NCBI GenBank assembly: GCA_017524615.1
Contig: JAFXVJ010000034.1
Coordinates: 1 to 60,042 of the forward strand
Direction: 5' to 3'
DNA from: Clostridia bacterium
GTDB lineage: Bacteria > Bacillota > Clostridia > Christensenellales > Aristaeellaceae
Length of the DNA: 60,042 nt
The position numbers were made by a program, and so were the translations under genes. Positions within the stretch are counted from its first letter, which is position 1. Every line of letters begins with the position of its first letter. This document shows, in pieces, positions 51,931 to 59,956 of the stretch. Below the pieces are notes generated by a model that saw nothing but the letters and a program-made list of their open reading frames with translations, did no database searches and was not told the origin of the DNA.

Positions 51931-52065
51931 CCGCTTTTCTTGTATTTTCCATGGTTTTCTGACGTGATCCGCTGTCTTTGCCGGCTTTTTCGGCTTTTCC
52001 GGCTCTTCGGCTGCATCCCCCGCCCCGGTCTGTTCAGGCGCCTTGACGCTTGAGGGGATCAATCC

Positions 52066-52080
52066 GTACAATGTTTGTAC
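52066..52080. promoter_or_regulatory. Candidate operator GTACAA-TGT-TTGTAC
   Basis: A perfect six-base inverted repeat with a three-base centre directly abuts the -35 box at 52081. A repressor bound here would block the promoter. The GTAC ends recall TrpR half-sites but the core differs, so the TrpR-like protein is only one possible binder. Confidence 0.55.
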
Positions 52081-52109
52081 TTGACAATTTGCGGCGGCTG
52101 TACTATCAT
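52081..52109 (+). promoter_or_regulatory. Promoter of the adenylate-forming ligase gene
   Basis: TTGACA (52081-52086), 17 bases, TATCAT (52104-52109), about 55 bases before the start codon. Confidence 0.75.
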
Positions 52110-52163
52110 TTCTTTAGCGAATAAAAGCGGTAAAGCGCTTTTGAAGAAAGGATGTTGCCGTGT

Positions 52164-53798
52164 ATGCCCATTACCGATCTGCTGGAAAGAAACAGCAAGC
52201 TGTACGGAGATGAAGTGGCGCTGGTGGAGATGAACCCGGAGATTCAGGAGGAGCCGCGGGTGACCTGGCGGGAGTATGAACTGATCCAGCCCACCACCTC
52301 CACCCCCTACCGCCGGGAAATCACCTGGAGCGTATTTGACGAAAAAGCCAACCGCGTAGCCAATCTGCTCAGGCAGAGGGGGATCCGCAAGGGCCAGAAA
52401 GTAGCCATTCTGCTCATGAACTGCCTGGAGTGGCTGCCGATATATTTTGGCATCCTGAAAACGGGGGCCATCGCCGTGCCGCTGAATTTCCGCTACACGG
52501 CGGGAGAAATCGAATACTGTCTGCGCCTGGCGGATGCGGACGTGCTGTTCTTCGGGCCGGAATTCATCGGCCGGGTGGAGGATATCGTGCCCAAAATCAG
52601 CCGGGAAAAGATCCTGTTCTTCGTGGGGGACAGCAAGCCCTCCTTCGCGGAAAGCTACAGCGAGGCCGTGGCCAACTGCTCCTCCGCGGCGCCCAAGGTG
52701 CTCATTGAGGATACCGACGAGGCGGCCATCTATTATTCCTCCGGCACCACCGGCTTCCCCAAGGCCATTTTGCTGGATCATACCGCCCTTTTGCAGTCCG
52801 CCCGAATGGAAGCCATGCACCATGAAACCACCCACAGCGACGTGTTCCTGTGCATCCCGCCCCTGTACCACACCGGCGCGAAAATGCACTGGTTCGGCTC
52901 CCTGTTCACCGGCAGCCGGGCCGTGATCCTCAAGGGCAACACCCCCAAGGCCATCCTGGACGCGGTGAGCTGGGAGGAATGCACCATCGTGTGGCTGCTG
53001 GTGCCCTGGGCCCAGGATATCCTGGCCGCCATCGAACGGGGAGACGTGAAGCTGGAGGATTACCGCCTGTCCCAGTGGCGGCTGATGCATATCGGCGCCC
53101 AGCCCGTGCCCCCCTCCCTGATCCGGCACTGGCTGCAATACTTTCCTCATCATAAATACGACACCAACTACGGCCTCAGCGAATCCACCGGCCCCGGCTG
53201 CGTGCACCTGGGCATGGACCATGTGGACAAGGTGGGCGCCATCGGCGTGCCGGGCTTCGGCTGGAAATGCAAAATCGTGGACGAGCAGGATCAGCCGGTG
53301 CAGCAGGGCGAGGTGGGCGAACTGTGCGTCCGGGGCCCCGGCGTCATGAAATGCTATTATCACGATCCCAAGGCCACTGCGGATGTGCTGAAGGATGGCT
53401 GGCTGCACACCGGCGATATGGCCAAGCAGGACGCGGACGGCTTCATTTTCCTGGTGGATCGCAAGAAAGACGTGATCATTACCGGCGGCGAAAACCTGTA
53501 CCCCGTCCAGATCGAGGATTTCCTGGCCGCCCATCCCAAGATCCACGATGTGGCCGTTATCGGCCTGCCCGATCAGCGGCTGGGCGAAATCGCCGCCGCC
53601 ATCATCCAGGTCAAGGAGGGCATGGAACTGACCGAGGACGAGGTCAACCGCTTCTGCCTGGACCTGCCCCGGTACAAGCGCCCCCGGAAGATCATTTTCG
53701 CCAAGGTGCCCCGCAATCCCACCGGCAAAATCGAAAAGCCCAAGCTGCGCCAGCAGTACTGCGGCGTGCGTCTGGTGGAAGCCCAGAACAACAGCTGA
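52164..53798 (+). CDS. Class I adenylate-forming ligase (acyl-CoA synthetase)
   Basis: This 544-residue enzyme has the standard acyl-CoA synthetase layout: YYSSGTTGFPK (about residues 192-202), YGLSESTG, TGD and DRKKDVIITGGENLYPVQIE. The C-terminal catalytic lysine is in NPTGKIEK. It activates an unidentified carboxylic acid with ATP and CoA. The N-terminal 60 residues contain a slightly unusual insert (TWREYELIQPTTSTPYRREITW). It diverges from the TrpR-like / ior operon and is alone on its strand, so an aromatic or amino-acid-derived acid is possible. ATG at 52164 is chosen because an ATG at 52152 lies too close to the AAAGGA ribosome site. Confidence 0.85.
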   Translation: MPITDLLERNSKLYGDEVALVEMNPEIQEEPRVTWREYELIQPTTSTPYRREITWSVFDEKANRVANLLRQRGIRKGQKVAILLMNCLEWLPIYFGILKTGAIAVPLNFRYTAGEIEYCLRLADADVLFFGPEFIGRVEDIVPKISREKILFFVGDSKPSFAESYSEAVANCSSAAPKVLIEDTDEAAIYYSSGTTGFPKAILLDHTALLQSARMEAMHHETTHSDVFLCIPPLYHTGAKMHWFGSLFTGSRAVILKGNTPKAILDAVSWEECTIVWLLVPWAQDILAAIERGDVKLEDYRLSQWRLMHIGAQPVPPSLIRHWLQYFPHHKYDTNYGLSESTGPGCVHLGMDHVDKVGAIGVPGFGWKCKIVDEQDQPVQQGEVGELCVRGPGVMKCYYHDPKATADVLKDGWLHTGDMAKQDADGFIFLVDRKKDVIITGGENLYPVQIEDFLAAHPKIHDVAVIGLPDQRLGEIAAAIIQVKEGMELTEDEVNRFCLDLPRYKRPRKIIFAKVPRNPTGKIEKPKLRQQYCGVRLVEAQNNS

Positions 53799-53871
53799 CG
53801 CCATCGTTCGGCATGCTTTGATCCCGTTTCCAGCCGGCATGCACGGCTGGCGCCCGGCACACGCGCTGGAT

Positions 53872-53900
53872 TTGACAAACCGCATGGCGTGTGGTAAACT
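53872..53900 (+). promoter_or_regulatory. Promoter upstream of the 5'-nucleotidase C-domain gene
   Basis: TTGACA (53872-53877), 17 bases, TAAACT (53895-53900). The leader of about 170 bases has two small hairpins (GTCAGC / GCTGAC near 53909 and GGCC / GGCC near 53929). Confidence 0.7.
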
Positions 53901-54078
53901 GTCATCAAGGTCAGCACAAGCTGACAAAGGCCCGCACAAGCAGGCCGTCCGGTTTTGATGTGGCCATTGGTTTCAGTTTCCGGTATCATGAAGGTGCCGA
54001 TGATCCTCCCAAGAGGATTGTCGCGCCTTTTATTGTATCCGGGCCCCGGGAAACAAAAACGAAGAGGAGGAAATCCCC

Positions 54079-54951
54079 ATGCATGCTTTGAAAAGGATCC
54101 TGTGTGCGGCGCTTGCGCTGTGCCTGCTCTGCGGCCTGAGCGCAGCCGCTTCTGCTTCCACCTTTACCGATGCGCACGGCAATGTGATCGAATTGGACGA
54201 TTCCCTGGAGGCTTATGCGAATTACGCGCTCTATGGCGCGGATCACGCGGCGCGCAAGGCGGAGACCAACCTGGGGGATCTGTGGACGGATGCCCTGCGC
54301 TGGTTTGCCGTTTCCGGCGCCATCAACGCGTATTGGGAGGAAGACGACGTGACCGCCGGCAACACCGGGATCGCCGTCGACGCGGATCATGTTGTGGCGC
54401 TGTGGAACGGGGGCAACCTGCGCGCTGATGTGGCGGAAGGAAAATTCGGCGCGGAGCAGCTGGCCGAAGTGCTGCCCTATCCGAACAAGGTGGCCGTCAT
54501 CTATATGACCGGCGCGCAGCTGCTGGAAGCGCTGGAAGCCGCGTCCCAGGGGCTTCCCTATGCCGAGGATACAGCCGCCGCCTGCGCTTCCTTCATGCAG
54601 GCTTCCGGAATCAAGTACACGGTGGACACCGCCGTCGCCTACGATCAGGGCGAAGCCTACGGCGATAAGGGCATCTGGTTCAGGACCGCTTCTCTGGGCC
54701 GGGTGACGGTTGAAGAAGTGAACGGCCAGCCCTTTGATCCCGACGCCGTCTATGCCGTCATCACCAGCAACGCCAACTTCAACGGCATGGATTCTTCTTA
54801 TATGTTCAAGGCTGCCGCTGAAGAAAACGAAAAGAGCACCATCACCACCGCCGTGGTGCGGGATGTGATCTGGCTCTACATCACGGACGAACTGAGCAAT
54901 GTGATCGGCGACGCCTATGCCGAGGCACAGGGCCGCGTCACCGTCCGGTAA
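54079..54951 (+). CDS. Exported stand-alone 5'-nucleotidase C-terminal domain protein
   Basis: This 290-residue protein has a signal peptide (residues 1-27) followed directly by the 5'-nucleotidase C-terminal domain that binds substrate. Family motifs are KAETNLGDLWTDALRW (about 61-76), ALWNGGNLRADV (about 114-125) and LEVLPYPNKV-like EVLPYPNKVAVIYMTGAQLLEAL. The N-terminal metallophosphoesterase domain, with its metal-binding D-x-H and GNHD motifs, is absent, so it cannot hydrolyse nucleotides by the known mechanism. It may be a secreted nucleotide- or nucleoside-binding protein. No transporter is adjacent. Start ATG follows GAGGAGG. Confidence 0.82.
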   Translation: MHALKRILCAALALCLLCGLSAAASASTFTDAHGNVIELDDSLEAYANYALYGADHAARKAETNLGDLWTDALRWFAVSGAINAYWEEDDVTAGNTGIAVDADHVVALWNGGNLRADVAEGKFGAEQLAEVLPYPNKVAVIYMTGAQLLEALEAASQGLPYAEDTAAACASFMQASGIKYTVDTAVAYDQGEAYGDKGIWFRTASLGRVTVEEVNGQPFDPDAVYAVITSNANFNGMDSSYMFKAAAEENEKSTITTAVVRDVIWLYITDELSNVIGDAYAEAQGRVTVR

Positions 54952-55049
54952 ATCGCTTTGTCAAGAACAATTGAACACAAAGATGTGCTGCAATCGGCAT
55001 GTCTCTCATCCGGGCGGATCAGTTGCAGCTGTCTGAACGGATGAACAGC

Positions 55050-55093
55050 GGAGAACAGCAAGGCTTTTTATCGGCTTGCTGTTCTCCCTTTTG
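55050..55093 (+). terminator. Terminator / attenuator ahead of the MoxR operon
   Basis: A perfect 13-base-pair stem (GGAGAACAGCAAG at 55050-55062, CTTGCTGTTCTCC at 55075-55087) is followed by CTTTTGG. It ends the upstream gene and may attenuate read-through into the MoxR gene, whose ribosome site begins a few bases later. Confidence 0.65.
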
Positions 55094-55111
55094 GGGGAGG
55101 TAACCGGCCTG

Positions 55112-56065
55112 ATGCAATCTCAGCTTGAATCCGTCATCCGGGAAACAGAAAAGGTGATCATAGGCAAGCGGACAGTGATCGAAAAGATCCTGATGACGCT
55201 GCTGGCGGAGGGGCATGTGCTGCTCAACGATGTGCCCGGCGTGGGCAAAACGACCCTGGCCGTGGCGCTGAGCCGGGCGGTAGGGCTTGCCTTTCAGCGC
55301 GTGCAGTTCACGCCGGATGTGCTGCCCTCCGATCTGGTGGGCTTCTCCATGTACGACAAAAACAGCGGGGAGTTCGTTTACCGTCCCGGCGCGATCAGCC
55401 ACGCCAACCTTTTGCTGGGGGATGAGATCAACCGGGCCACCAGCAAAACCCAATCTGCCCTTTTGGAAGCCATGGAGGAGCGGCAGGTAACGGTGGACGG
55501 GAAAACCTATCCGACAGAGCGGCCCTTCATCGTGATCGCCACGGAGAACAGCGTGGGCACCGCCGGGACGCAATTCCTGCCTTACGCGCAGCTGGACCGG
55601 TTCCTGGTGCGCCTTTCGCTGGGATATCCGGACTATGAGGCGCAGATGACCATGCTGCGGGACCGCCAGGCGGAAAACCCGCTGGACAGCGTTGCCTGCG
55701 TGATGGAAAAAGACGAGTTGATCGCTTTGCAGCGGGAAGTCAGGGCCGTTACGGTCAAAGACGCCGTGCTGGATTATATCACCCGGCTGACCATGGCTTC
55801 CCGGGCGCATGAGGCGGTAGAGGTGGGCATCAGTCCCCGGGGCGCGCTGTTCCTCAACAGGATGGCCAAAGCCGGCGCCTATCTGGACGGCCGGGATTAT
55901 GTCACAGGCGGGGATGTGCAGGCTGTTTTCAAGGATGTGTGCGCGCACCGTGTGCTGCTGAAGGAGAATGCCCGGGAGGCCAGCGTAGAGCAGGTTCTGG
56001 AAGAACTGCTGAAAAAGGTGGAGAATCCCGACCGCAAAGGACTGTTTCCGGGGATCAAAAAATGA
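55112..56065 (+). CDS. MoxR-family AAA+ ATPase
   Basis: This 317-residue AAA+ protein has Walker A GVGKTTLA (43-50), Walker B LLLGDEINRA (about 103) and an extended QFTPDVLPSDLVG segment typical of MoxR. The sensor 1 region is ATENSVGTAGTQFLPYAQLDRF, where many relatives have ATQNP. MoxR ATPases act as chaperones that mature or activate partners, usually encoded with DUF58 proteins as here. The ATG at 55112 follows GGGGGAGG; an ATG at 55076 lies inside the terminator hairpin. Its stop overlaps the next gene (ATGA). Confidence 0.9.
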   Translation: MQSQLESVIRETEKVIIGKRTVIEKILMTLLAEGHVLLNDVPGVGKTTLAVALSRAVGLAFQRVQFTPDVLPSDLVGFSMYDKNSGEFVYRPGAISHANLLLGDEINRATSKTQSALLEAMEERQVTVDGKTYPTERPFIVIATENSVGTAGTQFLPYAQLDRFLVRLSLGYPDYEAQMTMLRDRQAENPLDSVACVMEKDELIALQREVRAVTVKDAVLDYITRLTMASRAHEAVEVGISPRGALFLNRMAKAGAYLDGRDYVTGGDVQAVFKDVCAHRVLLKENAREASVEQVLEELLKKVENPDRKGLFPGIKK

Positions 56066-57567
56066 AAAAGCGTTGGATCGGCTATGCCGCCTGGGTCCTG
56101 CTGGCAGCATGCCTGTATTTCTTTGAGAACAACACAGGAACACGTACGGTCCTGATTGGCTCCCTGCTGTTTCCGCTGATCCCCTTTCTGCGAACCGCCT
56201 TTTTCGCGGGCGATGACCCGGTCAGGGAAGAAACGGCAAGACCGCAGACCGTCAGGGCTTTTGTAAATCAGGAAACGGATGATCCGGGCGACGTGCGGCT
56301 GTACCGTCCCGGCGATCCCATCCGCCGCATTCACTGGAAGCTGTCTGCCAAAAAGAATGAGTGGCTGGTCCGGGAAACGGCGACGGAGGAGGAGCCCGTC
56401 GAGACGGAACAAACGGCGGTTTCAGACGGTTCCGGACGAAAAAGGATCCTCCGGAAACGTCTTCTGTGGATATCGGCCGGCTGGATGGCTATGTGCGTCC
56501 TGCTGCTCTGGCTGGTGCCGGAGGCAAGACGCGGGATACAGGCGCTTTGCAACCGGGTCTATTCCGCCAGCGAAGCTGTCAACGCCTACGCCTACGATTA
56601 TTTTCCGGTGCCGGAAGGCCAAAGCGTCACCGTCGCTGTGCTTCTGATGGCTGCCGCGCTCTTTGCGCTGGCCGCCCAAATGCTCCTGCTCCGCAGCAGA
56701 GCGATGGCGCTCGGGATCACGGCGGCAATCACGTTCTTTCAGGTCTACTTTGGCCTGCCGCTGCCCGCCTGGGCCAACATTCTCGTGTACGGTTCATTCG
56801 CCCTGTGGATGATCAGGCGGCCTGTTGACCGCATAACCGCTCTTTTTTGCATCGCCGCCATCCTGCTGACCGCCCTGCTTGTCACGCTCCTGTTTCCCGG
56901 CGTGGACGCGGGCACCGAAGCGGCATCCGAAAACGTGCGGGACCGTCTGAGCCGGATGGCGCAGCAGCTCACAGGCGCCATTGAGGAACTGCCCGAGGGC
57001 GAAACCGAGACCCGGCATGTCCACACGCAGTCGCTTCAGCCCGGCCAGAGTGAGGCCCAGGCCGACAGGGAGTATCGGCTGGTCACGGTGGAGGAAGAGC
57101 AGATTTCCATGCCCCGCTTCTTCAACTGGATAAAGACGATCCTCCTTTTCCTGCTGGTCATTTTTCTGGTCCTTGTTCCTTTTGCCCCGTTTCTGCTGCT
57201 GAACGCGCGCAAAAAGAAAGCCCAGGAAGAAAGGCAAGCCTTTGCTTCCGAAAATGTCAGCGAAGCCGTATGCGCCATTTTCAGGCAGGTCATCACCTGG
57301 CTGAAGGAAACAGGCCATGACGGGGGGAACCTGCTGTATCAGGATTGGACGGATGCGCTTCCAGGCAGCATGCCGGACGGATATGCGGCCCGCTTCAGCG
57401 CGTGCGCCAGGGATTATGAGGAAGCGGCCTACAGTTCCCATGACCTACCGGAGGAAAAACGCCGGCTGGCCCTGTCTTTGCTGAAGGAAACGGAAACGGC
57501 GCTTCTCAAAACCGCGGACTGGAAACAGCGTCTCCGCATCAGGTATTGGATGTGTTTATGCGAATGA
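56062..57567 (+). CDS. DUF58-domain membrane protein
   Basis: This 501-residue protein has two N-terminal hydrophobic segments. The DUF58 core RLYRPGDPIRRIHWKLSAKK follows at about residues 79-98, then a central block of five helices (about 130-285). An external region of about 90 residues precedes another helix (about 355-380) and a soluble C-terminal domain. The last part (FRQVITWLKETGHDGGN and following) resembles DUF4129-like domains of transglutaminase-associated proteins. The DUF58 von-Willebrand-like half appears shortened. It is the expected MoxR partner. Confidence 0.78.
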   Translation: MKKRWIGYAAWVLLAACLYFFENNTGTRTVLIGSLLFPLIPFLRTAFFAGDDPVREETARPQTVRAFVNQETDDPGDVRLYRPGDPIRRIHWKLSAKKNEWLVRETATEEEPVETEQTAVSDGSGRKRILRKRLLWISAGWMAMCVLLLWLVPEARRGIQALCNRVYSASEAVNAYAYDYFPVPEGQSVTVAVLLMAAALFALAAQMLLLRSRAMALGITAAITFFQVYFGLPLPAWANILVYGSFALWMIRRPVDRITALFCIAAILLTALLVTLLFPGVDAGTEAASENVRDRLSRMAQQLTGAIEELPEGETETRHVHTQSLQPGQSEAQADREYRLVTVEEEQISMPRFFNWIKTILLFLLVIFLVLVPFAPFLLLNARKKKAQEERQAFASENVSEAVCAIFRQVITWLKETGHDGGNLLYQDWTDALPGSMPDGYAARFSACARDYEEAAYSSHDLPEEKRRLALSLLKETETALLKTADWKQRLRIRYWMCLCE

Positions 57568-58586
57568 AAATCAGAAAGATCGGATGTCTGTTCGTGCTGC
57601 TGCTCCTCTGTCTGGCGCTGGCAGGATGCCGGACGAGGACGGGCGGAAGCGATGCCGCCCCTCCGGACACGGAAATGGAAGGCGCCGCGTCTGCGCAGCC
57701 GCTTGAACCCGGTTCCCTGCCGGATGCAGAATCCAATGCATCTGAATTTACGGAGGAACAGGAAAAGAACGAAGTTCCTGGGGAACAGACAAAGGAAAAC
57801 CCGGAGGCGTCCCGAAAGGAATATGATGAGAACGCGCCCGCGGAAATCGTGGCCGGAACGGATCGGACGGTGCATGCCGAGGGAGAAGGCGACGGCGCTT
57901 TCGCGCAGGGAGACCCGGACAGCGAAACGGTTTCCAAGCTGAATGCCGCCGCGGAAGAAACCGCCGCCCAGACAGTCCCGGCTGAAGAAGCGGAACAGTT
58001 GGGTGTGTCTGAGGACGCGGACGAAGCCGACTCCGCCATGACCTATTACACGGTGCTTCTTGCGGATCGGATGGGAAGCCTTTTTGAATGCCAGAGGCAG
58101 TATGTGTACTGGGAAACCGCAGCGGATCATGTGACGGTTTTCAAAACATCACCGGAGCACAGCCTCATTCTGAACGCCGGGGCCTACGACGTATCCGCCC
58201 GGCTGCTGGAAAAGAACCTGCTTGTGGACGACGGCTGGATCTGCCGGAAGAATCCCGGCGTGGTTGTCAAGGTGGTGGACGGCAGTGTGCTGGGCAAAGG
58301 CGTATCGTCCACAGGGAAGGCGAGCGGGGTGTATGCGGCTCTGCTGTCCCGCGACGGCTGGCCATCCATGGACGCGGTACGGAACAGACGTGTGATTCTT
58401 CTGTCGGAGGAACTGCTGGAAGCGCCGTATCTGCAGGTCGCCGCGATGCTGACCATCGCGAAAACGGCCAATCCGGAGCTTTTGGCGGAGGTTGACCTGG
58501 ACAAAGCGATAGAAATGCTGTCGGAGGAAGCGACCGGCAGCATGCCCATCGGAATATACTATTTTAACGGACAGGGAGGCTCCTGA
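57564..58586 (+). CDS. Lipoprotein with binding-protein-like C-terminal domain
   Basis: This 340-residue protein has a lipobox (LALAGC, Cys22). A very acidic low-complexity linker follows (about 25-155), rich in Glu, Asp and Ala. A folded domain of about 180 residues closes it. That domain (TYYTVLLADRMGSLFECQ, PYLQVAAMLTIAKTANPELL) recalls the C-terminal lobe of BtuF/FhuD-type metal-chelate binding proteins but lacks the N-terminal lobe, so the match is weak. The start at 57564 overlaps the DUF58 stop (ATGA). It may present a ligand at the surface on a flexible tether to the ECF transporter encoded downstream. Confidence 0.6.
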   Translation: MKIRKIGCLFVLLLLCLALAGCRTRTGGSDAAPPDTEMEGAASAQPLEPGSLPDAESNASEFTEEQEKNEVPGEQTKENPEASRKEYDENAPAEIVAGTDRTVHAEGEGDGAFAQGDPDSETVSKLNAAAEETAAQTVPAEEAEQLGVSEDADEADSAMTYYTVLLADRMGSLFECQRQYVYWETAADHVTVFKTSPEHSLILNAGAYDVSARLLEKNLLVDDGWICRKNPGVVVKVVDGSVLGKGVSSTGKASGVYAALLSRDGWPSMDAVRNRRVILLSEELLEAPYLQVAAMLTIAKTANPELLAEVDLDKAIEMLSEEATGSMPIGIYYFNGQGGS

Positions 58587-59008
58587 TGAACATTCTTGTG
58601 ATTGACGGCCAGGGCGGCAGGCTTGGACGCAAACTGGTGGAGAACATCCGCAAAACCTGCCCGGAGGCCGATATAACGGCTGTCGGCACCAACAGCATCG
58701 CCACAGAGAACATGATGAACTCCGGCTGCGCCAACCAGCTGGCGACAGGCGAAAACGCAGTCATCGTCGCCTGCAGAACGGCGCAGATCATCGTCGGGCC
58801 TTTCGGCATCGCGACCGCGGACGCCATGCTGGGAGAAATCTCCCCGGCCATGGCCAATGCCGTCGCGTCCAGCCCGGCCTATCGGGTGCTGATTCCCATG
58901 AATCTGTGCAATACCTATATTGCGGGCGTTGTGTCCGGCTCAGCGGCCATTCTGGAGGATGCCATGCAGCATATCCTGCAAATCATGTCCACGGAGAATG
59001 GCAAATGA
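58586..59008 (+). CDS. DUF3842 family protein
   Basis: This 140-residue cytoplasmic protein has a Rossmann-like start (NILVIDGQGGRLGRKLVENI), a glycine-rich turn and the conserved ANQLATGENAVIVACRTAQIIVGPFGI stretch of DUF3842. The function is unknown. A GGGAGG site lies six bases before the ATG, and its ends overlap both neighbours. The nucleotide-binding appearance suggests it may bind a cofactor or nucleotide. Confidence 0.82.
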   Translation: MNILVIDGQGGRLGRKLVENIRKTCPEADITAVGTNSIATENMMNSGCANQLATGENAVIVACRTAQIIVGPFGIATADAMLGEISPAMANAVASSPAYRVLIPMNLCNTYIAGVVSGSAAILEDAMQHILQIMSTENGK

Positions 59009-59538
59009 CCTCCTTGCAAGTCCGCAGGCTGACCTACGCGGCGCTGTATCTGGCCATTGCCATGGTGCTGCCTTTTGTGACAGGGCAGATTCAGCAGATC
59101 GGGGCGATGCTGTGCCCGATGCACATCCCGGTGCTGCTTTGCGGGTTTATGTGCGGATGGCCGTGGGGCTTGGCGGTCGGGCTGGTGGCTCCGCTGCTTC
59201 GTTCCGCCCTCTTCGGCAATCCCCTCATGCTCCCCACCGCCGTGGCGATGGCGTTTGAGATGGCTGTCTATGGCATCGTGTCAGGCCTTCTCTATCATCT
59301 GCTGCCAAAGAAAAAATGGATCATCTATGCCATCCTTCTGATCTCCATGATTTCAGGCCGTATTGTCTGGGGCGCGGCGCAGCTGATCCTTGCCGGTTTA
59401 ACCGGCGGCAGTTTTACATGGGCGCTTTTCCTGGCGGGCGCGGTGACCGACGCCATTCCCGGAATCATCCTGCATCTTGCCCTCATTCCCGTTCTGGTCA
59501 TCACCATGGAACGGGCCGGGCTGTCCCTGAACAGATAG
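59005..59538 (+). CDS. ECF transporter S (substrate-binding) component
   Basis: This 177-residue membrane protein has about five to six helices and the S-component pattern: an early AALYLAIAMVLPF helix, PMHIPVLLCGFMCGWPWGLAVG and a charged loop after helix 4. S components capture vitamins or metals and work with a shared EcfT/EcfA module, which is not in this window. The PMHIP motif is seen in S components with unassigned substrates. It ends the MoxR operon. Cobalamin or a related cofactor is a guess based on the upstream lipoprotein. Confidence 0.82.
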   Translation: MTSLQVRRLTYAALYLAIAMVLPFVTGQIQQIGAMLCPMHIPVLLCGFMCGWPWGLAVGLVAPLLRSALFGNPLMLPTAVAMAFEMAVYGIVSGLLYHLLPKKKWIIYAILLISMISGRIVWGAAQLILAGLTGGSFTWALFLAGAVTDAIPGIILHLALIPVLVITMERAGLSLNR

Positions 59539-59834
59539 GCGGAACTTGCCGGATCGCCTCCCAGTACCGTGCCTGCGCGCGGGTTACGGGCGGCAATCCG
59601 GGAAGGGCCCGCGGTCTCACTTTTTGGGGTTTTCGGCCCTGTTCCGGTCCACGCAGCGCCGCTGCGCCTCCCTATTCGAGCGAAAGGCCGCCCCGGGTTT
59701 TTGCCCGTTTATACTGATTCTCATCTAAGATCCAAATTGGCAAGGATGAAAAAAGAGCAAAGGGACGACGGGGTATTCTCTTTAGCCCGAAAGAGAACCA
59801 GAAAGGGCGCTATAACGGCGGTGGTCATCGTATA
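59539..59834. other. Intergenic stretch after the MoxR operon
   Basis: No gene can be supported in these roughly 300 bases. A short reading from about 59746 (29 codons, lysine/arginine-rich) has no good ribosome site. The string at 59647-59673 matches 229-255 in 23 of 27 positions and contains a GCAGCG-CCGCTGC palindrome. Confidence 0.5.
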
Positions 59835-59956
59835 GCTTCTGGCCCGGCCGCTGAAAGCGGCCAACCCGGATGCATCCGGGGAAAGCCGGGGAATCATCCC
59901 CAGGGAAAAGCTCGCTTTTCTCTGAGGATGATCCCGGCTTTCATTGGGCCAGAAGC
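59835..59956. other. Four-way-junction structured element (candidate ncRNA or intergenic repeat)
   Basis: A perfect 11-base-pair closing stem (59835-59845 with 59946-59956) encloses three hairpins. The first is GGCCGCT-GAA-AGCGGCC (59846-59862). The second is CCCGGA-TGCA-TCCGGG (59865-59880). The third is a long stem from AAAGCCGGG (59882-59890) to CCCGGCTTT (59933-59941), with an inner AAAAGC-CTCG-GCTTTT tip. Nearly every base is paired, giving a cloverleaf-like fold with no tRNA features. It can fold on either strand. There is no T-run, so it is not a simple terminator. Confidence 0.5.

Noticed and set aside
59835-59956. tRNA or plain terminator
   Set aside because: The arms lack D-loop, T-loop and CCA features, and there is no T-run after the closing stem.
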